Shown: positions 27,690 to 39,410, counted from the first letter of the stretch. The stretch: DNA of 64,000 nucleotides from Corynebacterium urinipleomorphum (GCF_900155535.1 NZ_LT706963.1:3929-67928); one strand, 5' to 3'. Program-made: numbers and translations. Notes: a model not told the origin generated them from the letters alone.

Positions 27690-28868
27690 GTGACTACTAC
27701 CCCCAAAGCATCTTTCCCGTACCTTCCCCTGGCAGCGATGGGCTTCGCGGCATTCGTGTACGTGACGTTCGAGATGTTCGCAGTCGGGTTGATCACGCCA
27801 ATGTCCCAAGACCTCGGTGTGAGTGAGGGGCAAGTCGGCCTGTTGATGACGGTGTATGCGTCCATCGTCGCCGTTGTCACTATTCCCTTGATGGAGGTGA
27901 CCCGCCGGCTGGACCGAAAACCGGTCTTCATGGCCACCTTGGTTTTCCTTCTCGGCGGCATCGCTCTACAGGCCACTGCCGGCAGTTACTGGGTCCTGGC
28001 GCTAGGCCGCATCTGCGCGGCCCTCACCCACGGACTCTTCTGGTCCCTGGTCAATCCTATGGCCGCCCGCTTGGCACCGGCAGGGGCCACGGGCAAGGCC
28101 GTCGCCGTCGTTTCCATGGGCTCGACGATGGCGCTTGTGGCTGGTTCTCCTCTGACGACCCTCATCGGCGGCGCGCTGGGGTGGCGCACCGCCACGTGGG
28201 TGCTCGGCATCATGGTCGCGGTGGCCTTCACGCTGCTGTTCTTCTTCCTGCCGTCGATGCCGGCTATCCCGCCGAAAGGCCAGAAGGATGACAAGCAGCA
28301 GCGCTCGGCCCTGCCCGCCCTGGTTCTCTACCTGGCTCTCGTCATCACTGCGTTGTTCTGCACCTACACCTACCTCGGTTTGTTCGTGCAGCGCACCGCA
28401 GGCGAGCAGTTCGTGGCTATCGGTCTGGCCGCCTACGGCTTGTTCGGCATTGTCGGTGTCGTCTCCGCTGGGCGCCGGGCTGACCGCCGCATGATCAGGA
28501 TGAACGTCATTGGCACCGGCCTCATTGTCATGGCCGGTCTGACAGGTGCTCTCGCGCTCGCTGTCACCAGTGGCTCCTACGCACTCGGCTTCGTTCTCGC
28601 GGTCCTCGTTGTCGCGTTCCTCGGTCTCGCCGGGGGAGGCCTGCCCACCGTGGCCACGACCATCTTCCTGTTCGCTGGCAGTGATAACCAGAATCGCGCA
28701 TCCTCGATCTACGTGGTCACTTTCCAGGTGGGCATCGCCAGCGGCTCGGCCATCGGCGCCCTGCCGGTGGACGCGGGATTCCTCGCAGGCACGTTGCTCA
28801 TCACCGCGGTACTCGGTGTCCTTGCTTCGGTCGAACTGAGTCTCCGCGCACGCCCGCTTCTTCGCTAG
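27690..28868 (+). CDS. MFS exporter of the AraJ/DHA1 type
   Basis: 392-residue, 12-helix major facilitator. Motif A is visible as EVTRRLDRKPVFMATLVF. YVTFEMFAVGLITPMSQDLGVSEGQVGLLMTVYA opens the protein as in AraJ/sugar-efflux members. The GTG at 27690 is chosen because TACCCT stands 6 nt before it; the frame extends upstream to 27522 with a hydrophilic, atypical sequence. Substrate unknown; sugars or drugs are usual for the group. Confidence 0.75.
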   Translation: MTTTPKASFPYLPLAAMGFAAFVYVTFEMFAVGLITPMSQDLGVSEGQVGLLMTVYASIVAVVTIPLMEVTRRLDRKPVFMATLVFLLGGIALQATAGSYWVLALGRICAALTHGLFWSLVNPMAARLAPAGATGKAVAVVSMGSTMALVAGSPLTTLIGGALGWRTATWVLGIMVAVAFTLLFFFLPSMPAIPPKGQKDDKQQRSALPALVLYLALVITALFCTYTYLGLFVQRTAGEQFVAIGLAAYGLFGIVGVVSAGRRADRRMIRMNVIGTGLIVMAGLTGALALAVTSGSYALGFVLAVLVVAFLGLAGGGLPTVATTIFLFAGSDNQNRASSIYVVTFQVGIASGSAIGALPVDAGFLAGTLLITAVLGVLASVELSLRARPLLR

Positions 28869-28888
28869 CTCATGTAGCCTTAAGCGTC

Positions 28889-29488
28889 ATGACCACCCCG
28901 CATGAACGCCGCCCGGGCGCGGCAGACGTGGATGTCCGCCCGCTGCCGATTCCGAGCCACACGGGCCCCGGCGCGTGGCACTCCGTGGGCACGGTCCCGG
29001 ATAGCGGCGCCACGGCGATTACATGGGAATTCTCCGACGCGTCCCGGCCGGGCGTTCTCTATTACGGCGCGCAGAACACCGAGTGCCTGAGCGTCCTTTT
29101 AGGCGTTGACACACCGCATAATTGGCGCACCCCAGAGTTTGACCAGCAGACTCCTGAGCCGTTCCGCCTCACAAGCTTCAACGGGGTTGAGGCGGGCACC
29201 GCACGCGTCTTCGCCGGCTCTATCTTCGGCCAGACCGGGCCCGTCGACTTTGGGAGCGGCATCCTCGGCGCGGAGCTGCGCATCCACCCGCACGAGGAGT
29301 TCGTCTTTGTCATCGACCAGAGCTACGCTCATGCTCTGCTAGCCATCACAGGTGACTTGTTCCTCGAGGATATTTCGTTGAAACCTGAAACGATGGGCTT
29401 CGTCCAGGAAGGTACGAAGACCCTCCACGTGATCAACGCGGGCGAAGAGACGGCTCTAGCCGTCCTGCTGGGCGGGAACGTCGACTGA
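28889..29488 (+). CDS. Cupin-like protein with a pirin C-terminal-like domain
   Basis: 199 residues. Residues about 100-199 (GTARVFAGSIFGQTGPVDFGSGILGAELRIHPHEEFVFVIDQ and AVLLGGNVD at the end) follow the pirin C-terminal cupin pattern. The N-terminal half lacks the metal-binding His cluster of pirin. TAGCCT lies 8 nt before ATG 28889. It may be a non-catalytic relative. The next gene starts 62 nt later. Confidence 0.5.
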   Translation: MTTPHERRPGAADVDVRPLPIPSHTGPGAWHSVGTVPDSGATAITWEFSDASRPGVLYYGAQNTECLSVLLGVDTPHNWRTPEFDQQTPEPFRLTSFNGVEAGTARVFAGSIFGQTGPVDFGSGILGAELRIHPHEEFVFVIDQSYAHALLAITGDLFLEDISLKPETMGFVQEGTKTLHVINAGEETALAVLLGGNVD

Positions 29489-29550
29489 AGTAGACATCAT
29501 TCACTGTTTCTAGCCCGCGCGTAGGGGACCAGCGCCGTAAGGTGGCAACC

Positions 29551-30858
29551 ATGATCCTCACGCTGCTCATGTCTCTCGAAGGATCACGCCCCGAGATTTC
29601 GCGGCTGATCAATGTGGAGGACGATGTCCACCTCGACGAGTTCGCGCCGGTCATTGATGCCGCGTTCGGATTCTCCGGCGGCGCCGGCCACCTCTACATG
29701 GGCACCACCGACGGGGAACCGGTGCTCTATACCGCCAATCCGAGCAGCGGCGAACTCGACGAGACAACGCTCACGCTCGGCGACATCGACGCGATGACGT
29801 ACGTCTACGACCCCTCGGCGAACTGGAACATCAAGTTAGAAATCCTGGGCATCACCGACATCGACACACCTTCGCCCATGCTTATCGACGCCCAGGGGCC
29901 CGACATCATCGAACCCTGCGGCGGCCCCGACCTAATGACGGCGTTCCATACCGAGGCCCGTCGTCTCGCCGCCGGCCTAGGCCCCGACATGAAGGTCTCT
30001 CCACTCTTGCTGAGCTTCATGCCTGTGATGAGTCCAGAGCGCCTGATTCAGCGGCTATCCCAGGCCGACCACACCACTGTCGCTGAACGCATCGCATTCA
30101 CCGCCGAGAATCTCTTCTTGGACTCCACCGAGGAGTTCAACGACGATCCGCGTGCCCCCGAGATGGCCGAGGAATTCGACTCGTTCATGGAGACGCGTCC
30201 GGACCTGCAGCAGATTCTCTCGCTCGACCCGAATCCGGAGCGGAACCCGACTCTGATTGCCGCGATCTCGGAGTTCTTCGCCGATCGCGCGCCCGAGTTC
30301 ATGGAGGACAACCTCTACCCGTTTACGCGCGTCGTCGCCAATATGCGTGCGTTCATTTACCATTGCGCCGAGCCGATCCGGCTCACGTCGCGCGGCAAGT
30401 TACGGTCCCCGGATGTGCGCGCGCTTGCCGACGCCTTAGGTCTCAACGTCTCCCCAGGCAACCACCGCGAAGAAGCGGTGCCGGCGCTCGGTGCACTCCG
30501 CACCTTCCTGCAGTTTGCTGACCTGCTAGTCACACACGACGGAATGCTCGAAGCCAACGAGGAAGCTCTCGACTTGGCCACGAGCCCTGAGGCTCTCCTG
30601 TACATGTTCGAGGAGGAGTTCTACCGCTTCTGCGCTGTCAACCAAGACGAAGACGGTGAGCAAGTGCTGACATGGGCGGCCAACGCCGCCGGCCTCGGAA
30701 TACCACCGGCATTCCTCACACCACCGAAGGACCCCGTCTTCACGGTCAACCTCTTGATCGCGCTGGGGATCTACGAGCCGTCCTCGACCGACACCGCCCC
30801 GATCCTCACTGAACCGGGCAGGGGAGTGCTCATTGTGATGCTGGATCTAGATACCTAG
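29551..30858 (+). CDS. pRiA4b ORF-3-like protein
   Basis: 435 residues. The N-terminal 130 residues follow the plasmid pRiA4b ORF-3 (PF07929) layout: a start beta hairpin, FAPVIDAAFGFSGGAGHLYM, TLTLGDIDAMTYVYDPSANWNIKLEI and ending EPCGGPDLM, although the usual His and Asp residues are partly changed. The C-terminal 300 residues are helical and unassigned. ATG 29551 is chosen because TAAGGT is 7 nt upstream; GTG 29542 would lie inside that promoter. Function unknown. Confidence 0.6.
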   Translation: MILTLLMSLEGSRPEISRLINVEDDVHLDEFAPVIDAAFGFSGGAGHLYMGTTDGEPVLYTANPSSGELDETTLTLGDIDAMTYVYDPSANWNIKLEILGITDIDTPSPMLIDAQGPDIIEPCGGPDLMTAFHTEARRLAAGLGPDMKVSPLLLSFMPVMSPERLIQRLSQADHTTVAERIAFTAENLFLDSTEEFNDDPRAPEMAEEFDSFMETRPDLQQILSLDPNPERNPTLIAAISEFFADRAPEFMEDNLYPFTRVVANMRAFIYHCAEPIRLTSRGKLRSPDVRALADALGLNVSPGNHREEAVPALGALRTFLQFADLLVTHDGMLEANEEALDLATSPEALLYMFEEEFYRFCAVNQDEDGEQVLTWAANAAGLGIPPAFLTPPKDPVFTVNLLIALGIYEPSSTDTAPILTEPGRGVLIVMLDLDT

Positions 30859-31184
30859 CCAACCACGACAAGGTAGAGCCCCAGTCCACCCAACACAGTC
30901 ATTCCCAGTGTGATGGCCCCAACACCGAAAACATTCGCATCTACCTGTTCCCGGCTCAGTCCCTGCGCCTCAGTCCGGTACGCCGCCCGATTGCGCGCGA
31001 TGATCGCCACTGACAGCAATGCCAGCAGGCCCATTGCCCCGAATACCAGTGTCGAATAGCTCGCTGACCAGCGCAGCAGCGTCAACGAGCACACCATCAT
31101 CGCCAGCGCAGTTCGTGTCCAGGACAATGCCGTTCGCTCTGGTTGCAGACCAGCATCAGTGACCGGGATCGGAGTTCGTCTCAT
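30855..31184 (-). CDS. DUF202 membrane protein (second of a pair)
   Basis: 109 residues with three membrane helices and the DUF202 signature LQPERTALSWTRTALAMM. The ATG at 31184 has AAAGG upstream; a TTG three codons earlier is less likely. It follows another DUF202 gene after 12 nt, so the two are surely cotranscribed and may form a hetero-oligomer. Function unknown. Confidence 0.82.
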   Translation of the reverse strand: MRRTPIPVTDAGLQPERTALSWTRTALAMMVCSLTLLRWSASYSTLVFGAMGLLALLSVAIIARNRAAYRTEAQGLSREQVDANVFGVGAITLGMTVLGGLGLYLVVVG

Positions 31185-31196
31185 CTCAAACAACCT

Positions 31197-31583
31197 TTAG
31201 AAAAGCGCGATGAGAACAATAATGCTGGCCACCCCAATACCCAGGCCCAGCAACGGGACGATGCCCGGCGCGGGAAGCGGTTTGCCGTGGCGCAGAGAGC
31301 GCTCGATGCGCATCCAACGGAAAGCAGAACCCAATGCGATGGCCATTCCCACGATGATCAGAACCATCGAAGCGACCTGGCGCAGGCCTTCATCCAGCCC
31401 TCGCATGGCAAAGGCCTCCAATGCGATACCACCGGCTAGAAAAGCTAGCGACGTACGCGTCCAAGCCAGAAACGTACGCTCGTTCGCCAGCGTGAAGCGT
31501 GGATCTGGTTCCTCACCGTCGGGGAAAACGGCGCGGGTGAACACATCACGTTCATCTCGCTGCCGTTGATCAATCCCACTCAT
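31197..31583 (-). CDS. DUF202 membrane protein (YidH-like, first of a pair)
   Basis: 128 residues. The signature RFTLANERTFLAWTRTSLAFLAGGIALEAF precedes three membrane helices. TACACT is 8 nt before ATG 31583, indicating a leaderless transcript separate from the upstream metal-responsive pair. Heads a two-gene DUF202 unit. Confidence 0.84.
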   Translation of the reverse strand: MSGIDQRQRDERDVFTRAVFPDGEEPDPRFTLANERTFLAWTRTSLAFLAGGIALEAFAMRGLDEGLRQVASMVLIIVGMAIALGSAFRWMRIERSLRHGKPLPAPGIVPLLGLGIGVASIIVLIALF

Positions 31584-31607
31584 ACTTAGACAGTGTAGGT
31601 ATCCCGA

Positions 31608-32915
31608 TTAGTTGGGGGCGTGGACTTTATCTTCAGCGCGACCATAGTCCTTGCTGAAACCGAAGGCTTGGTGAGCGACCTGCGAATGCGTGGCCGAATT
31701 ATTCACCGACGCAATGTACTGCGGAACTGCACCTTCGAAGCGTTCGGTACTCGGAGTTCCGCCGTAGGGGTTAGTGTACCACCGGGTCGGTCCACCTTCG
31801 TTGGCTAGAACCGTTCCAGCAACGTAGACATCTCGTTTGGCGCCATCGAAAGCTGAGTCCAGGTCATACTGCCCAGTTCCAGGTGCAACTTTGTAACCCG
31901 GAATGGAGAATGTCCCGTTGCTGTTGCTCGCGAAGGTTGTGGGCATGACCTTGCCCAGATTGCTATCCCAAACCCTGGACGGGTTACGCACACCGAAGAA
32001 TGGCGAGTACTCGGCAAGAGCGGAATCATCGCCACCAATACGGGTGTTGCCCTCCCACCGCTCGTAAGGAGCCCAAACATCCCTATGGGTTTCCAGGCAC
32101 CGGGAGGTAGGGATCAACCTGCGGCCCTTGGAAGCCGCGGGCAGGTTCGAACCGGTAGTCTTAATGACTTCCTCGGAGCAGTTCTCGGTGAACTCGTTCG
32201 AAGAGCCGTAGAGGTCGAAAGCAGAAATGACTGCTTCGGTGTTGTCCGAGCACTTCACCGCGTAGATCATCTCGTGGGCGTTGTTGCGCGTCGCGTCCGC
32301 GGAGTGCGATCCCTGGTGCATCTTGATCAGGTAGTCGCACCGGACCGGTTCGCCGGCGGCGTCGCGTACGTATCCCTGGGAGCGGTCTTGGTTGACGAGT
32401 TTTACGTCGTTAAGCACGTAAACCTTGTGGCCGTAATGATCCTCGTGGCGGTGCGCAAGCGACCCGTCCGTCGCCTTCGCGTACGCCTCTGACTGGTGGG
32501 AGACGTACCCGAACGGAATGCCGTCCACTGTTGAGCCGGGCTCAGCCATCTCATTGAGCTTATCGACGGTCCACTCGTAGATGTTGGATTTCGTCGGATC
32601 GTCCCCATGCTCGTGCCCGAAAGAGCACTGTTCACCATTAGTCCGTGTAAGCACCGGCGGGTGCCACCCATCGTATTTGCGCCCATCAGGGCCAGTCACC
32701 ATGAAATGCTCGTGTTCCTGTTCAGTGCAACTGTCGAGATCGTTCGGCGACCAACCCGTCTTGGCGTGCTGATCTGCACTCGTGCCTGATGTATGATGCG
32801 CATGCGGATCATTCGCCTGATCAGCTTGCTGAGCATTGACCACAACGGACCCTACGCCCAGCGCCACACAGGCAGCGAGAGCCGCCATGCAGGTAGAAGT
32901 TTTCGTGATTTTCAT
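31608..32915 (-). CDS. Secreted His-rich protein, putative metal-binding
   Basis: 435 residues from ATG 32915, which has GGAAGGA upstream; the frame open to 32954 would place the signal sequence internally. Signal peptide MKITKTSTCMAALAACVALG ending near VNAQ. The mature protein is rich in His with acidic residues: DPHAHH, CTEQEHEHF, CSFGHEHGDD, HRHEDHYGHK, and has several paired Cys. No enzymatic motif is recognised. It lies 45 nt after the FG-GAP surface gene, downstream of the iron box, so it is likely iron-regulated. A metal-capture or metal-sensing role is inferred only from His content and regulation. Base composition looks lower in GC than in most neighbours. Confidence 0.65.
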   Translation of the reverse strand: MKITKTSTCMAALAACVALGVGSVVVNAQQADQANDPHAHHTSGTSADQHAKTGWSPNDLDSCTEQEHEHFMVTGPDGRKYDGWHPPVLTRTNGEQCSFGHEHGDDPTKSNIYEWTVDKLNEMAEPGSTVDGIPFGYVSHQSEAYAKATDGSLAHRHEDHYGHKVYVLNDVKLVNQDRSQGYVRDAAGEPVRCDYLIKMHQGSHSADATRNNAHEMIYAVKCSDNTEAVISAFDLYGSSNEFTENCSEEVIKTTGSNLPAASKGRRLIPTSRCLETHRDVWAPYERWEGNTRIGGDDSALAEYSPFFGVRNPSRVWDSNLGKVMPTTFASNSNGTFSIPGYKVAPGTGQYDLDSAFDGAKRDVYVAGTVLANEGGPTRWYTNPYGGTPSTERFEGAVPQYIASVNNSATHSQVAHQAFGFSKDYGRAEDKVHAPN

Positions 32916-32960
32916 TGTTTTCCTTCCAGATAGACCGTCGATAATTTGCTTCATGACGGC

Positions 32961-35084
32961 CTACTTCCGGCCAAACAGCGTCTTGTAAATCTGCGCAAAC
33001 GCCGAGTTAGATTGTTGTGGGAACAGGGCGAACAGAGCGCCAATTATGCCGGCGCCTCCGAGGAACACACCAAGGATTCCTCCAACAATTGCAGCTACTG
33101 TCGAACGCTTGGACTTATCGGATGAACCGCTCGAACCGCTGGAGGCTCCATCAACGCCCTTGTCGTCCGTACTGTCCGAACCGTCTTTACCGTTCTTGCC
33201 ATCCTGGCCATCGCGACCGTCCTGGCCCGCATCTCCCTTTTCGCCAGCGGCCTTCACCCCGGTGTCTTTGCCACCGACCCACCAGTTACCGTTGTCGCCG
33301 ATGACCGGGCTGTCACCATCACGCCCAGCGGGGCCTCGCAGGAACTCCCAGAAATCATCGAGCGTTTTGTTCTCGTTGCCCGGCAACTCTGCCCAGAGTT
33401 CGAATGCTGACTTACCCTGCTCACCATGCTCACCTTGCTGACCTTGAGCGCGCACCCCGGTGTCTTTGCCGTTCACCCACCAGTTGCCGTTGTCGCCGAT
33501 AACCGGAATGACCGGCAAGTCAGGGTTGATGCGCTGCGGGGGCATGGTGGCCAAAGTGACCGTGGAGTGTAGGCCCTTGTTACGTCCGGACGATGGAGCG
33601 TCTCCACCGAAGGCGATATCAGGATTCCCATCGCCGTTCATATCGCCTGGCGCAGAAACTGCGCGCCCAATTCTTTCGCCTGTCTCGCCGTAGATCACAG
33701 AGTGCTGCGACGCGGGCAGCGAACCCAAATCAATTACGCCGGATGGCTTTTCCGTGACTGCTGTCGAAGAAACCAGATGAACTTGTCCGGCCTGGTCTTC
33801 ACCATTCTTTCCTGTAGCTGAAAACGCACCGAGCACTAATGTAGAGGACTGGTTAGATGTCGCTACCTGCGGCTTAGCTACCGCAACGCTGTAGCCTAAT
33901 CCCGTCGCATCAACTGGAGCCATCAAGACGACCCCTCGGTTTTCACCGTTTTCATCAAAAGCGCCTCGGTTCGTGTCATTTCCGAAGTCAGTTGTGACGT
34001 TCCCGGAGGATTTCCCTCCCCACAACACGACAGCAGCGCCGGGTAGGCGGAGAGAATCAGCGCCAATTACGACATCGTCGTAACCATCTCCGTTCAAGTC
34101 ACCGGCAGCTGCAACCGACATCCCCAGTCGGTCCTTGCCCTCTACTGGACCAGTAACAACGAAACCGCGGTCTCCCAATGGCTGACTTAAATCAACATCC
34201 TGCGGTTTGTCCTGGCCGAACAAAACCCACACGAGTCCGTTTGCTGAATCCTTCGAAGCCTCGGACTTCCCCGCATAAGACGTGACAGCGAAGTCATCTT
34301 TCCCGTCACCATTAATATCGCCGACGTTAACGATCTGTTGGATCGCGTTACTGCCCGGTTTCACTGTCATCAACAACCGGGATGAATCTGCCGCTGCGTC
34401 GTACGTCGCGATGTCGTCAAACCCTCTGAATACTTCGATACGCGGGTTCGCCTTTGCTGCGTATGTCGTTACCGCGATGTCGCTCCGGCCGTCGCCGTCC
34501 ACGTCTCCTACAGCATTCACAAAATTCGAGAATCGCGAACCCGGGGCACCTTTCATGAAGTAACCCTTGTCGCCGAAGAACTCTGTTGACGTGGTATCCA
34601 GATCTTCGTCGCCGAACACGACGGTGGCAGTACTGGCCTGGAAGTCGTTCATGACGATGTCGTCGAATCCATTGCCGTTGGTGTCACCGAGACACGCGGC
34701 AGAAAAACCGATCGAGCTGTTCGATCGCGAATCGTTCTCGATTCGAACGACGCCGACATCCTCATCGTCGATGGGTTGCTGTTTCTCAGCAGCTGCTTTG
34801 AAGTTTTCCCAGGTCACGCCGTAACCCGCGCCGATCTTCTTGCCGTTTCGCACCCAATTCCAGTCGGTGACGAACACTTCTGGAGTTTCATCTCCGAGCA
34901 TGTTGCATCCCGTTTGAGACATGGTTGCTCCGAGAAAATTTCCCGGCGCCCCGTACAAGGTGTACGTCTCGAGCGGCTCTAAAGAAGCGTTCGACTGCGC
35001 CCCTGCCGGGACAGCCACGGTTGCCAGTGACAGAGCTGTCAAGCTGGCGATCGCGCGCGTCAACGCACGATTTCTCTTATTCAT
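32961..35084 (-). CDS. Surface FG-GAP beta-propeller protein with collagen-like stalk and C-terminal anchor
   Basis: 707 residues. A signal peptide (to about residue 29, PAGAQS) leads to an integrin-alpha-type propeller. Its calcium-loop motifs include DTNGNGFDD, DVDGDGRSD, DINGDGKDD, DLNGDGYDD and DMNGDGNPD. Two copies of VIGDNGNWWVNGKDTGV follow near residues 525 and 598. A Gly-X-Y collagen-like run (GEKGDAGQDGRDGQDG) is near 615-640. A Ser-rich spacer and a membrane helix (AAIVGGILGVFLGGAGIIGALFALF) close the protein. It is probably displayed on the cell surface. ATG 35084 with AAGGG upstream. Promoter and DtxR-type box lie directly upstream. Ligand unknown. Confidence 0.72.
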   Translation of the reverse strand: MNKRNRALTRAIASLTALSLATVAVPAGAQSNASLEPLETYTLYGAPGNFLGATMSQTGCNMLGDETPEVFVTDWNWVRNGKKIGAGYGVTWENFKAAAEKQQPIDDEDVGVVRIENDSRSNSSIGFSAACLGDTNGNGFDDIVMNDFQASTATVVFGDEDLDTTSTEFFGDKGYFMKGAPGSRFSNFVNAVGDVDGDGRSDIAVTTYAAKANPRIEVFRGFDDIATYDAAADSSRLLMTVKPGSNAIQQIVNVGDINGDGKDDFAVTSYAGKSEASKDSANGLVWVLFGQDKPQDVDLSQPLGDRGFVVTGPVEGKDRLGMSVAAAGDLNGDGYDDVVIGADSLRLPGAAVVLWGGKSSGNVTTDFGNDTNRGAFDENGENRGVVLMAPVDATGLGYSVAVAKPQVATSNQSSTLVLGAFSATGKNGEDQAGQVHLVSSTAVTEKPSGVIDLGSLPASQHSVIYGETGERIGRAVSAPGDMNGDGNPDIAFGGDAPSSGRNKGLHSTVTLATMPPQRINPDLPVIPVIGDNGNWWVNGKDTGVRAQGQQGEHGEQGKSAFELWAELPGNENKTLDDFWEFLRGPAGRDGDSPVIGDNGNWWVGGKDTGVKAAGEKGDAGQDGRDGQDGKNGKDGSDSTDDKGVDGASSGSSGSSDKSKRSTVAAIVGGILGVFLGGAGIIGALFALFPQQSNSAFAQIYKTLFGRK

Positions 35085-35097
35085 TTAGCATTCCCTT

Positions 35098-35154
35098 ACC
35101 TAACTTAGGTTACCCTGGCCTAACGAGTATAAGAAGGAGAGAGTTAGGTAACAA
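35098..35154 (-). promoter_or_regulatory. DtxR-type iron box on the promoter of the surface-protein operon
   Basis: Positions 35105-35123 match the DtxR consensus TTAGGTTAGCCTAACCTAA at 16 of 19 bases. ACCTAACTTAGGT (35098-35110) adds an overlapping perfect half-site palindrome, and another TTAGGTA is at 35144. On the minus strand TTGTTA (35154-35149), a 17-bp spacer and TATACT (35131-35126) form a good promoter. Its start site falls within the box. DtxR with Fe(II) should therefore block transcription, and iron starvation should induce it. Confidence 0.8.
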
Positions 35155-35411
35155 GGGGATGAGAAGTGATTTAAATCACTGCGAATCAAAGGAGTTAAAG
35201 CTTGGGTTCCAATAACCTCGGCATAGATTGCCGACAAAGGTTCCACCCCGCTGACAAGAGCCCCTGAAGGCTTTTCGCCCCGTGTGATAGACGGGGTGGT
35301 CGCTTTTCTTCGGGACGTCGCCAGTAGGTTGGCGAAATTAGTTAGGGATCAATCAGCGCAATCCCCAAAGATTTAGGTTTCTCAACCTAGTTACTCGTCC
35401 GGTTCGCGGTC
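35155..35411. other. Non-coding structured region between surface operon and vanZ remnant
   Basis: No gene is seen. A hairpin forms at 35214-35242 (AACCTCGGCA with TGCCG and AGGTT). CCACCCCG (35243-35250) can pair with CGGGGTGG (35292-35299), or CCCCGT (35278-35283) with ACGGGG (35291-35296); these two folds exclude each other. TTAGGTT TCTC AACCTAG at 35373-35390 resembles an iron box but its spacer is 1 nt too short. The role of these structures is unknown. Confidence 0.4.
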
Positions 35412-35916
35412 CTAGCTAACAATCACGAGGCTGATGAATGCGACAGTGGCAACGGCGGCGACACCAGCACACAGGGGGTGAAACCGCGGACCGCAGAGCT
35501 TTGCAAGTACTGCACCGATGAATGCGCCGAGGGTGTTCAGTATTAGATCGTCGATATCGCTGTAGCCGAGCCCGAAGAAAAATTGCCAGGTTTCAATGAT
35601 CAGGCTGAATCCTCCGCCTACCAGCGCGGTTGCTAGTAGGGGACGGGGTCCGGGGCGGTAAAGGATTTAGACGAGCATTCCCAGTGGAATGAACAGCAGG
35701 GTGTTCCCTCCGTACTCATATACCGGCTTGAGCCAGGAGGTGACGTTCATCAACGTGTCGAAGGGGACGAGGTAGAGACTCCGCCGCATTTGTTTGGCGG
35801 GGCCCACAAGTCGCCGATGGTGTAGAACGCCCGGAGCATGGTCAGCGCGACCACCACACCGGAGTACCCCATGAGGGCACCGATGGTGGCGGCCCGCTGT
35901 GCTCCGCTTTGACGCA

Positions 35917-35917
<1 letters not shown>
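35412..35917 (-). pseudogene. vanZ-like membrane protein gene, frameshifted and interrupted
   Basis: Reading from GTG 35917 gives RQSGAQRAATIGALMGYSG and LTMLRAFYTIGDLWAPP. The frame then fails near 35800. One base out of register the family continues as QMRRSLYLVPFDTL and YEYGGNTLLFIPLGMLV. A TAA at 35667-35669 interrupts it, and the same frame resumes with ALVGGGFSLIIETWQFFFGLGYSDIDDLILNTLGAF to a TAG at 35412. Two independent lesions (about one deleted base, one nonsense codon) indicate a decaying gene. Its GTG overlaps the leuS stop codon (TAGTG), so it was once coupled to leuS. Confidence 0.8.
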
Positions 35918-38775
<2,858 letters not shown>

Positions 38776-38820
38776 GGTTAGCCAGTGTAGTAGTTGCGCT
38801 GAATGGATTCCGCAGGGCCA

Positions 38821-38836
38821 TGTTTCACGTGAAACA
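38821..38836. other. parS: parS site between leuS and flavodoxin gene
   Basis: Exact TGTTTCACGTGAAACA in the short gap between the leuS promoter and the end of the downstream-oriented flavodoxin gene. ParB binding is expected from the consensus. Confidence 0.93.
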
Positions 38837-38853
38837 CTCGCGGATCCGGGCGA

Positions 38854-39378
38854 TCAGCTCTCAGCCCACTCCACAATCGGGTCAAGGCGGCTGAGGTCCA
38901 CACGGTCGACATCGGTGTCATAGATGTCCACCATCATCTGCTCGTTCTCGGATCGCTCGTCCTTCGCCTTCATCTTCTCGATGCGGGTCTCCATGATGTC
39001 GTGGTGGTCGGGAGCGAGCTCGGAGTAATTCAGGCGGCCGGGGAGGTACACGCGCTTCACGTGCTCAGCCATATCTCCGAGCAGATCGGCAGCGGGGTCG
39101 GTCTCAGCGAGCACGTGATCGAGTGCGATGCCGACGGGGGCAAGGCACACCTTGCGCTTCTCCACGACGGCGGGCCCCAGCTCGTTTAGGAATTTCGCTC
39201 CGCGGATGAAGGAACCGTGGATGGGGGAGAGGACGATGATGGGATCGGCAGCGGAGGCGCGAATAAGCGATGCACTCTCTCTAGTGATCTCCTGGGCCTC
39301 GGTACCCAGCCGTTCCGCGAGCGCGTCGGCGTACTGCTTGGTCGAACCGTAGAGCGTGGCGTAGAAAACTTGAGACAT
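38854..39378 (-). CDS. Flavodoxin-domain protein, copy 1
   Basis: 174 residues. The N-terminal FMN-phosphate loop reads YATLYGSTKQYADALAERLG, and PIIVLSPIHGSFIRG supplies the second flavin loop. It belongs to the Flavodoxin_5 type, which includes HemG-like oxidases, but no activity can be assigned. TAGCGT is 6 nt before ATG 39378. The neighbouring gene upstream is a close paralogue, so the pair arose by tandem duplication. Confidence 0.75.
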   Translation of the reverse strand: MSQVFYATLYGSTKQYADALAERLGTEAQEITRESASLIRASAADPIIVLSPIHGSFIRGAKFLNELGPAVVEKRKVCLAPVGIALDHVLAETDPAADLLGDMAEHVKRVYLPGRLNYSELAPDHHDIMETRIEKMKAKDERSENEQMMVDIYDTDVDRVDLSRLDPIVEWAES

Positions 39379-39410
39379 AGTTCCACGCTAGTCCCGCCAC
39401 GGTGTCCCAA

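Noticed and set aside
35373..35390. Second DtxR box TTAGGTT-TCTC-AACCTAG
   Set aside because: The spacer is four rather than five bases, which changes the helical register, and no promoter is visible beside it.
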